From: Cyclobacterium amurskyense
Lineage (GTDB): Bacteria > Bacteroidota > Bacteroidia > Cytophagales > Cyclobacteriaceae
NCBI RefSeq assembly: GCF_001050135.1
Contig: NZ_CP012040.1
Location: 2,391,001-2,455,000 of the forward strand
DNA length: 64,000 bases
Direction: 5' to 3'
Shown: positions 18,899 through 27,615 of the stretch, in pieces
Layout of the letters: each line of letters opens with the position of its first letter
How positions within the stretch are numbered: the stretch's first letter is position 1
The notes under the pieces: generated by a model
Told to the model about the DNA's origin: nothing
The model's database searches: none
Seen by the model: the letters and a program-made list of their open reading frames with translations, nothing else
Position numbers and translations under genes: made by a program

Positions 18899-21142
18899 AT
18901 GAAATACATACAGTCAAAGCTTCTTGTTGTTATAGGATTGCTTATGGGCTTGACAGCAGTTCATGGCCAACATTTGCCAACAAGCAACCATAGAACCCAT
19001 CAGGACATTCCTTTTATTCAGGAATACAGCGTCAAATATTACTCATCAGAAGATACAGGAGACCTTAAAAAGGTTTATTCCGACAGGAACGGAACGGTTC
19101 AGGTATTAGGGGAAAAAGGGCTACTAAGAACTCATGCAGGTGCCTTTTTGTACCCCGGAAGTTTTACCTCTGACAAGACCTACCTGGCGATGAAGGATAA
19201 AAACGTCAGAAATATTACCACAGTAGAGAACCAGTTTGTTTACCTGGATGATAAAGCTGTTTTTAGCAATGCCTGGGCAGGAAGTCTTTACCTAAAGCAT
19301 GGGCTTTCTGGGGCTGTAAATTTTGCTCACGGAGAAGATTTCTCTTTTTTAGTTTCTAATGGAAGTACCATTCACCTAGTAAATAAAGAAGGCGTAAGCT
19401 ATAAAGGGAAAATCAGTGGTTCACCGGTAATTGGTATTACCTATGACAAGAACTCAGGAAATTATTACTTATTGGCTGAAAATAAACTAATGTCTTTTTC
19501 AGCTTCCAGTAAAAAGCTAGACATCCTTACCGAAGGAACAGGATTCACAAGTTTTGCACTTCGTGAGGGCAAGAATAAAATTGCCATTGGAACAACAGAT
19601 GGCTATTTTGAGTGGAACCTGCTTTCAAACAAGCAAGAAGGAAGCAAAAACAAAGCATTGCCTTGGCCCTCCCTGACCAGCCTTGTAGAGATCAATGGTC
19701 TATTATGGTTTGGTTCAGAGCAAGGTGCATTTATGCAAAAAGAAGATGGGAAGTTTAACTACTACTTAGGAGAAAGGTGGTTGCCAGGAGATAAAGTGCT
19801 TCATATCAGCCAAAAGAATGAAGATGAGGTATTGATCTTGACAGATAAGGGACTTGGGAAACTGGTATTCATATCTCAGACCTTGGCAGAGAAGGCAGAT
19901 TTTTATGGTAAACAAGTAAGAGATCGACATATCCGTCATGGTTTCAATGCTACTTTATCTAGAATGGAAAAAGGTAATATAGACAGTGGTAGGCTTAGTG
20001 ATTCCGATAATGATGGGCTTTGGACTTCCATGTATTTGGGAGGAGAGGCATTTCGTTATGCAGCTACCGGATCAGCTGAAGCCTTGCAAAATGTAAAAGA
20101 ATCATTAGATGCAATGGAGAGATTATACACCATCAATCCTGTGAAAGGGTTTCCATCCAGGTCTTTTTCTAGAAGCGGATATATAGATAAACTAGCCGAT
20201 CCAGACAGGTGGCAACATGCTTCTGATCCTGAATGGGACTGGAAAGCCACTACCAGTAGTGATGAAGTGATCGGACATGTTTTTGTCTTTGGTGTAATTG
20301 CAGAGTTGGTAGACAATGAAGCTTTGCGTCAGCAGGCCATAGGTTTATTGGATCAGCTTATGACTCATATTGTAGAAAATGATTGGTACCTAATAGATTT
20401 TGATGGTAAACATACAACTTGGGGCAGATGGAATCCGGAATATGTAAATGGATTCCCTACCATGGTAGGAGACAGAAAGCTAAATTCTTCGAATATCGTT
20501 GCCATGTTGCAAACAGCCTATCATTTTACAGGCAAAGAAGTTTATAAAAAAGAAGCATACAAGTTAATGGACAAGCATGGTTATCTTGAAAACCTAATGC
20601 GTCCAATGGAAGGAATAGGCAAAGCTGAAGAAGGAAGTGATGATTGGGCCGCGATGTTGTCTGAGTCTTGGAACCATTCCGATGATGAGATGTACTTCCT
20701 AGGTTATTGGGGCTTGTATAGATATGCATTTACTGAAGAGCTAAAAGAAAAATACAGGATAGCCATTCTGGATCATTGGGAAGCAGAGCGACCTGAGAAA
20801 GATGGACTTTGGAATATTTTTGGGGCTTTGGTTGACAGAGAAAATTTTGATTTGGAAGAAGCTGTTTGGTACCTTCAGGAGCACCCTCTTGATATGATCA
20901 GTTGGTCAACCAAGAATAGCCATAGAAAAGACATTAATTTATTGGAGCCAAATTTCAGAGAGCAAAGTACTGATATAGTTCTTCCGCCGGATGAATTAAT
21001 GGTACGCAGACACAATGGCAATAGGTTTACCCTAGATGGTGGGCATGGTGGAAGCCATGAATTCAGTGCAGGAGATATCTGGCTGTTACCATACTGGATG
21101 GGCAGATACTTAGGCGTGATAAGTGATTCATTGACTAAATAA
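18899..21142 (+). CDS. Secreted 747-residue two-domain protein, copy 2
   Basis: A tandem duplicate of the preceding gene with the same length. The ATG at 18899 is chosen because it matches copy 1 and opens the signal peptide; an ATG 14 codons upstream lies in non-homologous sequence. Residues 1 to about 315 and about 455-670 are nearly identical to copy 1. Residues about 315-455 and 670-747 are clearly diverged, for example 'GFPSRSFSRSGYIDKLAD' against 'GFPARSFSRSGFKDQLGG'. The altered patches lie in the putative helical barrel, so the copies may differ in specificity. The aldolase gene follows after 4 bp. Confidence 0.85.
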   Translation: MKYIQSKLLVVIGLLMGLTAVHGQHLPTSNHRTHQDIPFIQEYSVKYYSSEDTGDLKKVYSDRNGTVQVLGEKGLLRTHAGAFLYPGSFTSDKTYLAMKDKNVRNITTVENQFVYLDDKAVFSNAWAGSLYLKHGLSGAVNFAHGEDFSFLVSNGSTIHLVNKEGVSYKGKISGSPVIGITYDKNSGNYYLLAENKLMSFSASSKKLDILTEGTGFTSFALREGKNKIAIGTTDGYFEWNLLSNKQEGSKNKALPWPSLTSLVEINGLLWFGSEQGAFMQKEDGKFNYYLGERWLPGDKVLHISQKNEDEVLILTDKGLGKLVFISQTLAEKADFYGKQVRDRHIRHGFNATLSRMEKGNIDSGRLSDSDNDGLWTSMYLGGEAFRYAATGSAEALQNVKESLDAMERLYTINPVKGFPSRSFSRSGYIDKLADPDRWQHASDPEWDWKATTSSDEVIGHVFVFGVIAELVDNEALRQQAIGLLDQLMTHIVENDWYLIDFDGKHTTWGRWNPEYVNGFPTMVGDRKLNSSNIVAMLQTAYHFTGKEVYKKEAYKLMDKHGYLENLMRPMEGIGKAEEGSDDWAAMLSESWNHSDDEMYFLGYWGLYRYAFTEELKEKYRIAILDHWEAERPEKDGLWNIFGALVDRENFDLEEAVWYLQEHPLDMISWSTKNSHRKDINLLEPNFREQSTDIVLPPDELMVRRHNGNRFTLDGGHGGSHEFSAGDIWLLPYWMGRYLGVISDSLTK

Positions 21143-21146
21143 AATA

Positions 21147-21959
21147 ATGAACTTTAAAAATAGAATTCAATCCGGAGAATTGGTGCTTGGCACTTGTGTT
21201 ACATCTAATAATTCCATGTGGCCAAAAGCATTGGCATCCTCCGGATTGGATTTTGTCTTTATTGATACCGAGCATATTTCTCTATCCCGCAAGGAGCTTT
21301 CAGCAATGTGTCAGACCTATAAAGGAAGAGGTATTATTCCTATAGTGAGGGTTTATAAAGCGGACCATCATTTGGTTTGTCAGGCAATAGATGCGGGGGC
21401 AGTAGGCGTGGTTATTCCCTATGTAGAAACCGTTCTGGATGTTCAGGTTTTAATAGGAGCGACCAAATTCAGACCTTTAAAGGGGGAGAGGTTGCACCAA
21501 TACATGGAGGGTAAGGAAAAACTTACTCCTGATTTGCAAGCTTACCTAGACAGCTACAATGAAGGGCATTTAAGCATTGTGAATATCGAGAGTGTGCCTG
21601 CGGTAGAAAAATTGGAAGAGTTGCTGTCAGTGCCAGGGCTAGATGGGGTGTTTATTGGGCCCCACGATTTGTCCGTAAGCATGGGCATTCCTGAAGATTA
21701 TGATCACCCGGATTTTATAGACACGGTAAGAAAAATTGTTAAAACAAGCCTTAAATTTGAATTGGCAGTGGGAATTCATTTCTCAGAAACCATAGAAAGG
21801 CAGTTGTTTTGGATAAAGGAAGGGGTAAATATGGTGGTTCATAGTTCGGATTTTGCGTTATTTACACAAAGATTAAATTCAGACTTTAATTTGGTTCGAG
21901 AAGCCTCTGATGGCAAGCTTACAGGTGGAGTTAAGCCAGGAAGTACACCAACGATTTGA
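21147..21959 (+). CDS. HpcH/HpaI-family class II aldolase
   Basis: A 270-residue cytoplasmic metal-dependent aldolase with a TIM-barrel fold. Family marks are 'LASSGLDFVFIDTEH' (N-terminal barrel), 'AGAVGVVIPYVETV', 'VNIESVPAVEKLEELL' with the metal-binding Glu, and 'GVFIGPHDLSVSMG' with the metal-binding Asp. Relatives cleave 2-keto-3-deoxy sugar acids or hydroxy-oxo acids to pyruvate plus an aldehyde. It starts 4 bp after copy 2 and 32 bp before murQ. It may handle a keto-acid from the same glycan; the true substrate is unknown. Confidence 0.88.
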   Translation: MNFKNRIQSGELVLGTCVTSNNSMWPKALASSGLDFVFIDTEHISLSRKELSAMCQTYKGRGIIPIVRVYKADHHLVCQAIDAGAVGVVIPYVETVLDVQVLIGATKFRPLKGERLHQYMEGKEKLTPDLQAYLDSYNEGHLSIVNIESVPAVEKLEELLSVPGLDGVFIGPHDLSVSMGIPEDYDHPDFIDTVRKIVKTSLKFELAVGIHFSETIERQLFWIKEGVNMVVHSSDFALFTQRLNSDFNLVREASDGKLTGGVKPGSTPTI

Positions 21960-21991
21960 GATTTTTTAGTGAAATTTAAAATAAATATATA

Positions 21992-22801
21992 ATGACAAAA
22001 ATTACTGAGCAGCCTTCTTTGTATCGGCATTTAGAAAAGATGTCTGTGGAGGAATTGACCGCCAATATCAACAATGAGGATAAGAAAGTAGCACTTGCTA
22101 TAGAAGCGGTATTGCCAAAGATCAACTTATTGATAAGCGCTATCGTCGAAAAATTGGAAAATGGCGGAAGGTTATTTTATTTGGGAGCTGGAAGTGGAGG
22201 AAGACTTTCTGTTTTAGATGCAATAGAATTACCCACTACCTATGGGATTCCAAAGGGTAAAGTAAATGTCATTTTAGCTGGCGGAGTAGACCGTTTAATT
22301 GAAGCCAGAGAAGAAATGGAAGATGATCCTGATGCGGGTTGGGATGCTTTAACTGGCTATGAGGTATCGGATAAAGATTTTGTCTTGGGTATTTCTGCTA
22401 GTGGAACTACACCGTTTGTTTTGGGGGCATTAAAAATTTGTAGAGCAAAAGGAATACTTACCGGTTGTATTGTAAGCAATCCAGAATCACCCATTGCTGA
22501 GCATGCCGATTTCCCTGTAGAAGTATTGACTGGTCCGGAATTCGTGTCTGGTAGTACCAGAATGAAGTGCGGCACGGCACAAAAGATGATTTTTGATATG
22601 ATCTCTACGACCTGTATGATTAGATTGGGGAGAGTAGAAGACAATAAAATGGTAAATGTCCTGCTTATCAATGACAAGATCATTGACAGAAGTGTGAAAA
22701 TGCTTATGGAAAGGGCTGGGATGACTGATTATGATGAGGCCAAAGCGCTTTTAATAGACAAAGGTTCGGTGAAAGCCTCCCTTGATTCATTGGGAAAATA
22801 A
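21992..22801 (+). CDS. murQ: N-acetylmuramic acid 6-phosphate etherase
   Basis: A 269-residue SIS-domain lyase that cleaves the lactyl ether of MurNAc-6-phosphate to give GlcNAc-6-phosphate and D-lactate. Diagnostic blocks are 'YLGAGSGGRLSVLDAIELP', 'LAGGVDRLIEAREEMEDDP', 'GISASGTTPFVLGAL' and 'EFVSGSTRMKCGTAQKM'. The last contains the family's Ser-Thr-Arg-x-Lys-x-Gly-Thr core. Slightly shorter than E. coli MurQ at the C-terminus. As the last gene of the plus arm it ties the locus to muramic acid metabolism: import, phosphorylation by the ROK kinase and ether cleavage form a plausible chain. Confidence 0.95.
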   Translation: MTKITEQPSLYRHLEKMSVEELTANINNEDKKVALAIEAVLPKINLLISAIVEKLENGGRLFYLGAGSGGRLSVLDAIELPTTYGIPKGKVNVILAGGVDRLIEAREEMEDDPDAGWDALTGYEVSDKDFVLGISASGTTPFVLGALKICRAKGILTGCIVSNPESPIAEHADFPVEVLTGPEFVSGSTRMKCGTAQKMIFDMISTTCMIRLGRVEDNKMVNVLLINDKIIDRSVKMLMERAGMTDYDEAKALLIDKGSVKASLDSLGK

Positions 22802-22825
22802 GTATATAGGTTTATACTTTAAATA

Positions 22826-22862
22826 AAAAGGGTGCTGAAATTTAAATTCAGCACCCTTTTTT
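22826..22862. terminator. Bidirectional terminator between murQ and atpC
   Basis: GGGTGCTGAA/TTCAGCACCC (10 bp, 7-nt loop), flanked by AAAAA on the left and TTTTTT on the right. It can end the convergent murQ and atpDC transcripts. Confidence 0.92.
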
Positions 22863-22886
22863 AATTGGTGAAAGAAAAGAAGTAGA

Positions 22887-23132
22887 TTAATCCACTACCT
22901 TTTCAGCCAATACAATAATTTTATTGTCATTCACCTCTACTACTCCTCCATCAACTACCAGTGACTTTTGCCCCTCAGTTGTTGTGTAAGAAACCGCACC
23001 TTTTACAAGGGCAGATATTATAGCGGCGTGGTTTTTCAGTACCTGAAAAGAACCATCGGCTCCAGGGAAGGTAGCCTCAGAAACTTCTCCTTCAAATACT
23101 TTTTGGTCCGGTGTAATGATTTCTAAATGCAT
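22887..23132 (-). CDS. atpC: F1 ATP synthase epsilon subunit
   Basis: An 81-residue protein with the epsilon N-terminal beta-sandwich ('IITPDQKVFEGEVSEATFPG', 'DGSFQVLKNHAAIISAL'). The C-terminal helical hairpin found in about 135-residue homologues is absent; short epsilon subunits are usual in Bacteroidota. It follows atpD by 53 bp containing a strong palindrome. Confidence 0.95.
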   Translation of the reverse strand: MHLEIITPDQKVFEGEVSEATFPGADGSFQVLKNHAAIISALVKGAVSYTTTEGQKSLVVDGGVVEVNDNKIIVLAEKVVD

Positions 23133-23147
23133 GATATATTTTATTAA

Positions 23148-23173
23148 AGGGTAATACTTTAAAGTATTACCCT
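23148..23173. promoter_or_regulatory. Perfect 26-bp palindrome between atpD and atpC
   Basis: AGGGTAATACTTT and AAAGTATTACCCT are exact reverse complements with no spacer, and partial symmetry continues outside (TTATT/AATAA). It could be an RNA hairpin that tunes atpC expression relative to atpD, or a protein-binding site. Confidence 0.7.
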
Positions 23174-23185
23174 AATAAAGTGCTA

Positions 23186-24688
23186 TTATTTTACTTCTGC
23201 CAACATTTTTTCTCCTTTGGCAATGGCATCTTCGATGCTACCTACCAAATTGAATGCTGCTTCTGGCAAATGATCTAACTCTCCGTCCATGATCATGTTA
23301 AAGCCTTTGATAGTATCTTTGATATCTACCAACACACCTTTAAGACCTGTAAACTGTTCAGCTACGTGGAAAGGTTGAGATAAGAAACGTTGTACCCTTC
23401 TTGCACGGTGTACGACCATTTTATCCTCTTCAGAAAGTTCTTCCATACCCAGGATAGCAATGATATCCTGAAGTTCTTTGTAACGCTGAAGAAGCTCTTT
23501 GATGTTGGTTGCGCAATTGTAATGCTCGTCTCCAACTACAGATGGCTCAAGAATCCTAGATGTAGAATCCAAAGGATCCACTGCTGGATAAATTCCTAGT
23601 TCTGCAATTTTCCTTGAAAGTACAGTTTGTGCATCAAGGTGAGCAAAAGTTGTTGCTGGTGCTGGATCCGTTAAATCATCAGCAGGTACATATACCGCTT
23701 GTACAGAGGTAATAGAACCGTTTTTGGTAGAGGTGATACGTTCCTGCATAGCACCCATTTCTGTTGCTAAGGTAGGCTGGTAACCCACAGCAGAAGGCAT
23801 CCTTCCCAAAAGGGCGGAAACTTCAGAACCTGCTTGGGTAAAACGGAAGATATTATCAATAAAGAAAAGAATGTCTTTACCTGCTCCATCTCCTTCACCA
23901 TCTCTGTAATACTCTGCCAAAGTCAAACCTGTCAAAGCTACCCTTGCACGGGCTCCAGGAGGTTCGTTCATTTGTCCGAAGACGAAGGTTGCTTTGGAAT
24001 CTTTAAGTTTCTCAAGATCCACTTTAGATAGATCCCATCCACCTTCATTTTCAAGAGATTCTACGAAATCATCACCATAAGTTACGATTCCTGATTCGAT
24101 CATTTCTCTGAGCAAATCATTTCCTTCTCTTGTTCTTTCTCCTACCCCTGCAAATACAGAAAGACCGGAGTATGCTTTAGCAATATTATTGATCAGTTCT
24201 TGAATAAGTACTGTTTTACCAACACCTGCTCCTCCAAACAAACCAATTTTTCCACCTTTCGCATAAGGCTCAATTAAATCGATTACCTTAATTCCTGTGT
24301 ACAATACTTCCGTAGAAGTTGATAGGTCTTCAAATTTTGGTGCTGACCTATGGATAGGTAGCCTGTTTTTAGATTCAGGTTGAGGCAATCCATCAATGGC
24401 TTCTCCTACAACGTTAAATAGCCTTCCTTTGATATTGTCACCAGTTGGTACTGATATAGGGCTTCCGAGGTCTCTTACCTCCATACCCCTTACCATACCT
24501 TCCGAAGAGTCCATCGCAATGGTTCTTACCCGGTCTTCGCCAAGGTGTTGTTGTACTTCAAGAATTACCTTCTGGCCATTCTCTTTTGTGATTTCAAGTG
24601 CATCAAGGATATTCGGCAGTTTACTTCCCTCAAAGGAAACATCCACAACAGGACCAATTACCTGAGTTATCTTACCAGTATTCGCCAT
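23186..24688 (-). CDS. atpD: F1 ATP synthase beta subunit
   Basis: The 500-residue catalytic subunit of the F1 motor. P-loop 'GLFGGAGVGKTVLIQ', catalytic-Glu segment 'GVGERTREGNDL', 'QMNEPPGARARVALTGL', the Walker B region 'ILFFIDNIFRFTQAGSEVSALLGRMPS' in part, and 'DPLDSTSR' are all present. An insertion around 'GDDFVESLENEGGWDLSKVD' gives a length slightly above E. coli. The remaining F-ATPase genes are not in the window, as is common in Bacteroidota, where atpD-atpC form a separate unit. Confidence 0.98.
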   Translation of the reverse strand: MANTGKITQVIGPVVDVSFEGSKLPNILDALEITKENGQKVILEVQQHLGEDRVRTIAMDSSEGMVRGMEVRDLGSPISVPTGDNIKGRLFNVVGEAIDGLPQPESKNRLPIHRSAPKFEDLSTSTEVLYTGIKVIDLIEPYAKGGKIGLFGGAGVGKTVLIQELINNIAKAYSGLSVFAGVGERTREGNDLLREMIESGIVTYGDDFVESLENEGGWDLSKVDLEKLKDSKATFVFGQMNEPPGARARVALTGLTLAEYYRDGEGDGAGKDILFFIDNIFRFTQAGSEVSALLGRMPSAVGYQPTLATEMGAMQERITSTKNGSITSVQAVYVPADDLTDPAPATTFAHLDAQTVLSRKIAELGIYPAVDPLDSTSRILEPSVVGDEHYNCATNIKELLQRYKELQDIIAILGMEELSEEDKMVVHRARRVQRFLSQPFHVAEQFTGLKGVLVDIKDTIKGFNMIMDGELDHLPEAAFNLVGSIEDAIAKGEKMLAEVK

Positions 24689-24735
24689 TGTTATATTTTA
24701 AAGATGAATTGGAACAATACTTTTTAATTCGAGTG

Positions 24736-24765
24736 CAAAATTAGTTAATAATGCTGAATACCAAA
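24736..24765 (-). promoter_or_regulatory. Promoter of atpD-atpC
   Basis: On the minus strand TTTG, 18 nt, then TAATTTTG: both boxes of the Bacteroidota vegetative promoter are perfect. The -7 box ends 47 nt before the atpD start. Confidence 0.75.
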
Positions 24766-24862
24766 GGATGTTTTAAAAATTAATACACTTTGATCCAAAT
24801 TTTTATATCACTATTTATTTAATTATAGGATTTCACTCCTTTTTGCCTCTATTTTTGGCCTT

Positions 24863-25345
24863 CTAGAAAATCCTTCTGCCCCTAACCCATCTTTTTGACC
24901 AGTATTTTGATTGCAAATTGTCTTCCGTAACTCCCAAAGAAGTCGAAGCATGAATGAAATAAGTTTTTCCCATCCGTTTTTCCGACACAATTCCCGCATG
25001 CGTTACTTTGTTTCTTCTCCGACCAGTAGCGAAAAAGACAACATCTCCTTTTTTTAATTTGTCCTTGGAAATTCGTTTTCCAATTTTGCTTTGTTCTGCC
25101 GATACCCTCGGAAGGGTTACACCCACGCTTTTGAAAGAAAGATAAACCAAGGCAGAGCAATCCATCCCTGATCGGGTATTCCCTCCATATCTATAGGGTG
25201 TGCCTTGATAAGATTTTGCCGTATTGATTACATGCTGAATGTTTTGCTGCCGGATTTTTTTGGTTGAAGAACAAGAACTGCTTAAAAGGAGTAATAAACC
25301 AAAAACAAAAAGTACATAAAGGCTGTTTCTTTGATGTTTAATCAT
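24863..25345 (-). CDS. NlpC/P60 (C40) cell-wall peptidase lipoprotein
   Basis: A 160-residue lipoprotein of the Spr/MepS type that cuts peptide bonds in peptidoglycan. The signal peptide ends LLSSSC. The catalytic Cys is in 'GMDCSALVY', the catalytic His in 'VTHAGIV', and the third polar residue is the His in 'YFIHAST'. Length is normal for a single-domain member. It stands alone, with a 174-bp gap to atpD and a long divergent gap upstream. Confidence 0.9.
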   Translation of the reverse strand: MIKHQRNSLYVLFVFGLLLLLSSSCSSTKKIRQQNIQHVINTAKSYQGTPYRYGGNTRSGMDCSALVYLSFKSVGVTLPRVSAEQSKIGKRISKDKLKKGDVVFFATGRRRNKVTHAGIVSEKRMGKTYFIHASTSLGVTEDNLQSKYWSKRWVRGRRIF

Positions 25346-25437
25346 AAATAAAATCAGTTATTTCATTCTATAAATTAATTTCGCCTTGATATAACCTGCC
25401 TGTGAATACAGCGCGATAACAAGACCAATAATAAGCT

Positions 25438-25545
25438 GTTTAATCCGAAATAGGCTATAGCCCTCCATTATTGAGGTACAATCACTTCAAAAGCAGTCGC
25501 TTCATTCCTATTTAAGTCTTCACCTCAGCTGCTTTTGGGTTAACT
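25438..25545 (-). repeat. Decayed copy of the dispersed element
   Basis: Begins GTTTAATCCGAAATAGGCTA, as the minus-orientation element does. It keeps AATCACTTCAAAAGCAGTCG followed by CTTCATTCCTATTT, against AATCGCTTCAAAATCAGCCA followed by CTTCGTTGCTGTTTT in the full copy. It ends near TTTTGGGTTAACTC. The middle third is deleted. It occupies part of the 441-bp gap 25346-25786, which otherwise shows no gene. Confidence 0.6.
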
Positions 25546-25786
25546 CTTTAAATAGCTTGATTATCTTGTGATTGCCACACTTCCCTTTAGAAGTTGTGAA
25601 TCCCTATTGCTTAATCTGGATTTAAAAACTTTAAGGTACTTCAAATCAACCAAATTACTTTGCCAGAAGGGTGCTATTTTTGATTAAATTATTTACTTTT
25701 ATTCATTAATGAACTGGAAATCTCTCCTATTACGTTACCTAATCACCCAAAAGCCTAACTTAAAAATCACTACAATCTAGCATTCG

Positions 25787-26032
25787 ATGAGTAAAGAGGA
25801 CTTCAGCAGGCTTAGCATTCACAAGAAAATTCAGAAACTGTATACTGAAGGTACATTTGTTGTAGCCATTAGGTATTATACCCACAAAGTAAACCTCTAT
25901 CTCTTGGGAGAAGAGTATGTGGAGGTGTTTTATAATCACAAACATGATCGAATAGATAAAATTGATTTCCTGAACCACAGTCATTCAAGAATGAAATTCT
26001 ATTTGGATCAGATTCGCTTGAGCGAAATCTAG
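25787..26032 (+). CDS. Small conserved-looking protein of unknown function
   Basis: An 81-residue soluble protein starting MSKEDFSRLSIHKKIQ. It is rich in Tyr and His, with alternating strand-like segments ('FVVAIRYYTHKVNLYLLG', 'YVEVFYNHKHDRIDKID'). The clean start, the composition and the 4-bp convergent overlap with coaE argue for a real gene. It resembles short single-copy proteins of Cytophagales; no function can be given. Confidence 0.65.
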   Translation: MSKEDFSRLSIHKKIQKLYTEGTFVVAIRYYTHKVNLYLLGEEYVEVFYNHKHDRIDKIDFLNHSHSRMKFYLDQIRLSEI

Positions 26033-26643
26033 TTTTTGATTTTTGCTTCCATTAACTGTGCGTGGATTTTTAGCACTTGAGGTATTACCAAAATGGAGTC
26101 ATCGTTGGTAATAACAAAATTTGCCAGTTTATTCTTCAACTCGTCAGTTAGCTGCTTTTCGATTATCTGCTTGATTTGAGTTGTACTTCTTTGTACATCT
26201 CTTGATTTGACACGTTCTATTCTTATCGCTTCTGAGGCAGCTACGTGTATGGTGAAGTCCAGGGTTTTATAAGAACCTGTTTCAAAAAGTAATGCCGCCT
26301 CCTTTAATACATACTTGGTCGGCTGACGACTAGCCCATAATTTAAAATCTTCCCCTACAGCTGGATGAACAAGTCCATTGATGAGGCTTGTTTTGTCCGG
26401 ATTTGAGAATACAATTTCTGCCAGGTATTGGCGATTAAGTTGACCATCTTCGAAATAGGCAGAAGTGCCGAAGTTCTCAATGATCCTGGTTTTTAAAGGG
26501 AGATGGTTGGCCATTAGCCATTTTGCACGGTCATCGGCATTGTATATAGGGATGCCAAGCAGGGAGAATATTTGGGAAACCAGGGTTTTTCCAGCTCCAA
26601 TGCCTCCACTTATGCCCACCAATAAAGGAACAGTACTACTCAT
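26029..26643 (-). CDS. coaE: Dephospho-CoA kinase
   Basis: A 204-residue P-loop kinase for the last step of coenzyme A synthesis. P-loop 'GISGGIGAGKTLVS' (residues 8-21), 'GIPIYNADDRAKWLM' and 'EAALLFETGSYKTLDF' are typical CoaE blocks; the usual Asp is in 'YNADD'. Its start overlaps the end of the YbbR-like gene by 8 bp, so it is read from the same message. Confidence 0.95.
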   Translation of the reverse strand: MSSTVPLLVGISGGIGAGKTLVSQIFSLLGIPIYNADDRAKWLMANHLPLKTRIIENFGTSAYFEDGQLNRQYLAEIVFSNPDKTSLINGLVHPAVGEDFKLWASRQPTKYVLKEAALLFETGSYKTLDFTIHVAASEAIRIERVKSRDVQRSTTQIKQIIEKQLTDELKNKLANFVITNDDSILVIPQVLKIHAQLMEAKIKN

Positions 26644-27601
26644 AAATCAAATCAAAACTGTCAGGAGAGAAGGTTATGTCTCGAAGAAAGGAACGATTTA
26701 CATTTAAAGAAACAGCAATAGAACTGTCCTCTCTGTTTCTGTTATTGTAATTTAGAATAGCGGAGAGATTTAAAGATTCAAGGTCATTCTGTTTCCTTTC
26801 ATCGACTAAAAATTGTAGTGTTACACTTTGGACATCTCCTTCAATATCCACATTGGCAGGGAAATACAGTTTTTTCACATCCAATTTCAATGTTTTCTCA
26901 ATAAATGCAACGACTTGGAAACTTATCTGTACCGTCTCTTCGTCCAAGGTTAAAAAATCCTTTTTTGTTTTATCTAACTCCAGTGGGAGCAGTTTTGAAT
27001 AATGGTTTTTAATATTGTTTTCGCCTAGTTGGACCAGCAGTTTTCCATCAAGTTGTTCTATGATTGAAATAGGGCCTCTGACGGTTACATATTCAGGGTC
27101 AATGCTAATACGTGAAGCGAAATCGTGATTTTCAGCCAAAGTGTTGGGCAGGGTATCAGGGACAATTTGTATCTTTTTAGAAACAATCTTGTCAATACTA
27201 AAAAATAAAGTGTCCTGAACTATGCTCACCAAATTTGTTGTCGAGATATGCTCTGACATTTGCTGAGTAATTTCCTCTGTAACTAGGTAAGGCTGATGAG
27301 AGGGGTCCTCCAGGGTTATTTCCAATGGATCCTGACTGACACCCAGGTGTTTCTTCAAAAGGTCCCAGCCGTTTCCATTAATTTCTATTTTGACCTCATT
27401 GGGAAGTCCTTTCACTGCCATGTATTCCTCCTCATCAAATTGAATAAGAATGGGTTGGTCAACTACAGTGGTGTAATTGTCTTTATTAAGGGCATTTAAT
27501 AACCAAAAGGTGGTAGCTGTGACAACGCACAGGACTACCACCTTCAGATTGGAAGTTTTATCAGGTCTAAATTTCCGGAAATAATTACTTAGTGTACTCA
27601 A
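26636..27601 (-). CDS. YbbR-like domain protein
   Basis: A 321-residue membrane-anchored protein. It has a basic N-terminus, one transmembrane helix (about residues 23-40, 'VVVLCVVTATTFWLLNAL') and extracytoplasmic beta-rich YbbR-type repeats ('VTVRGPISIIEQLDGKLLVQL'). In other bacteria YbbR (CdaR) regulates the diadenylate cyclase CdaA; no cdaA is seen here. No ATG fits, so the start is read as TTG at 27601. Operon: nusB, YtxH, DUF1573, yajC, ybbR, coaE in transcription order. Confidence 0.8.
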   Translation of the reverse strand: MSTLSNYFRKFRPDKTSNLKVVVLCVVTATTFWLLNALNKDNYTTVVDQPILIQFDEEEYMAVKGLPNEVKIEINGNGWDLLKKHLGVSQDPLEITLEDPSHQPYLVTEEITQQMSEHISTTNLVSIVQDTLFFSIDKIVSKKIQIVPDTLPNTLAENHDFASRISIDPEYVTVRGPISIIEQLDGKLLVQLGENNIKNHYSKLLPLELDKTKKDFLTLDEETVQISFQVVAFIEKTLKLDVKKLYFPANVDIEGDVQSVTLQFLVDERKQNDLESLNLSAILNYNNRNREDSSIAVSLNVNRSFLRDITFSPDSFDLIYE

Positions 27602-27615
27602 GTGTGTACGGAGAA

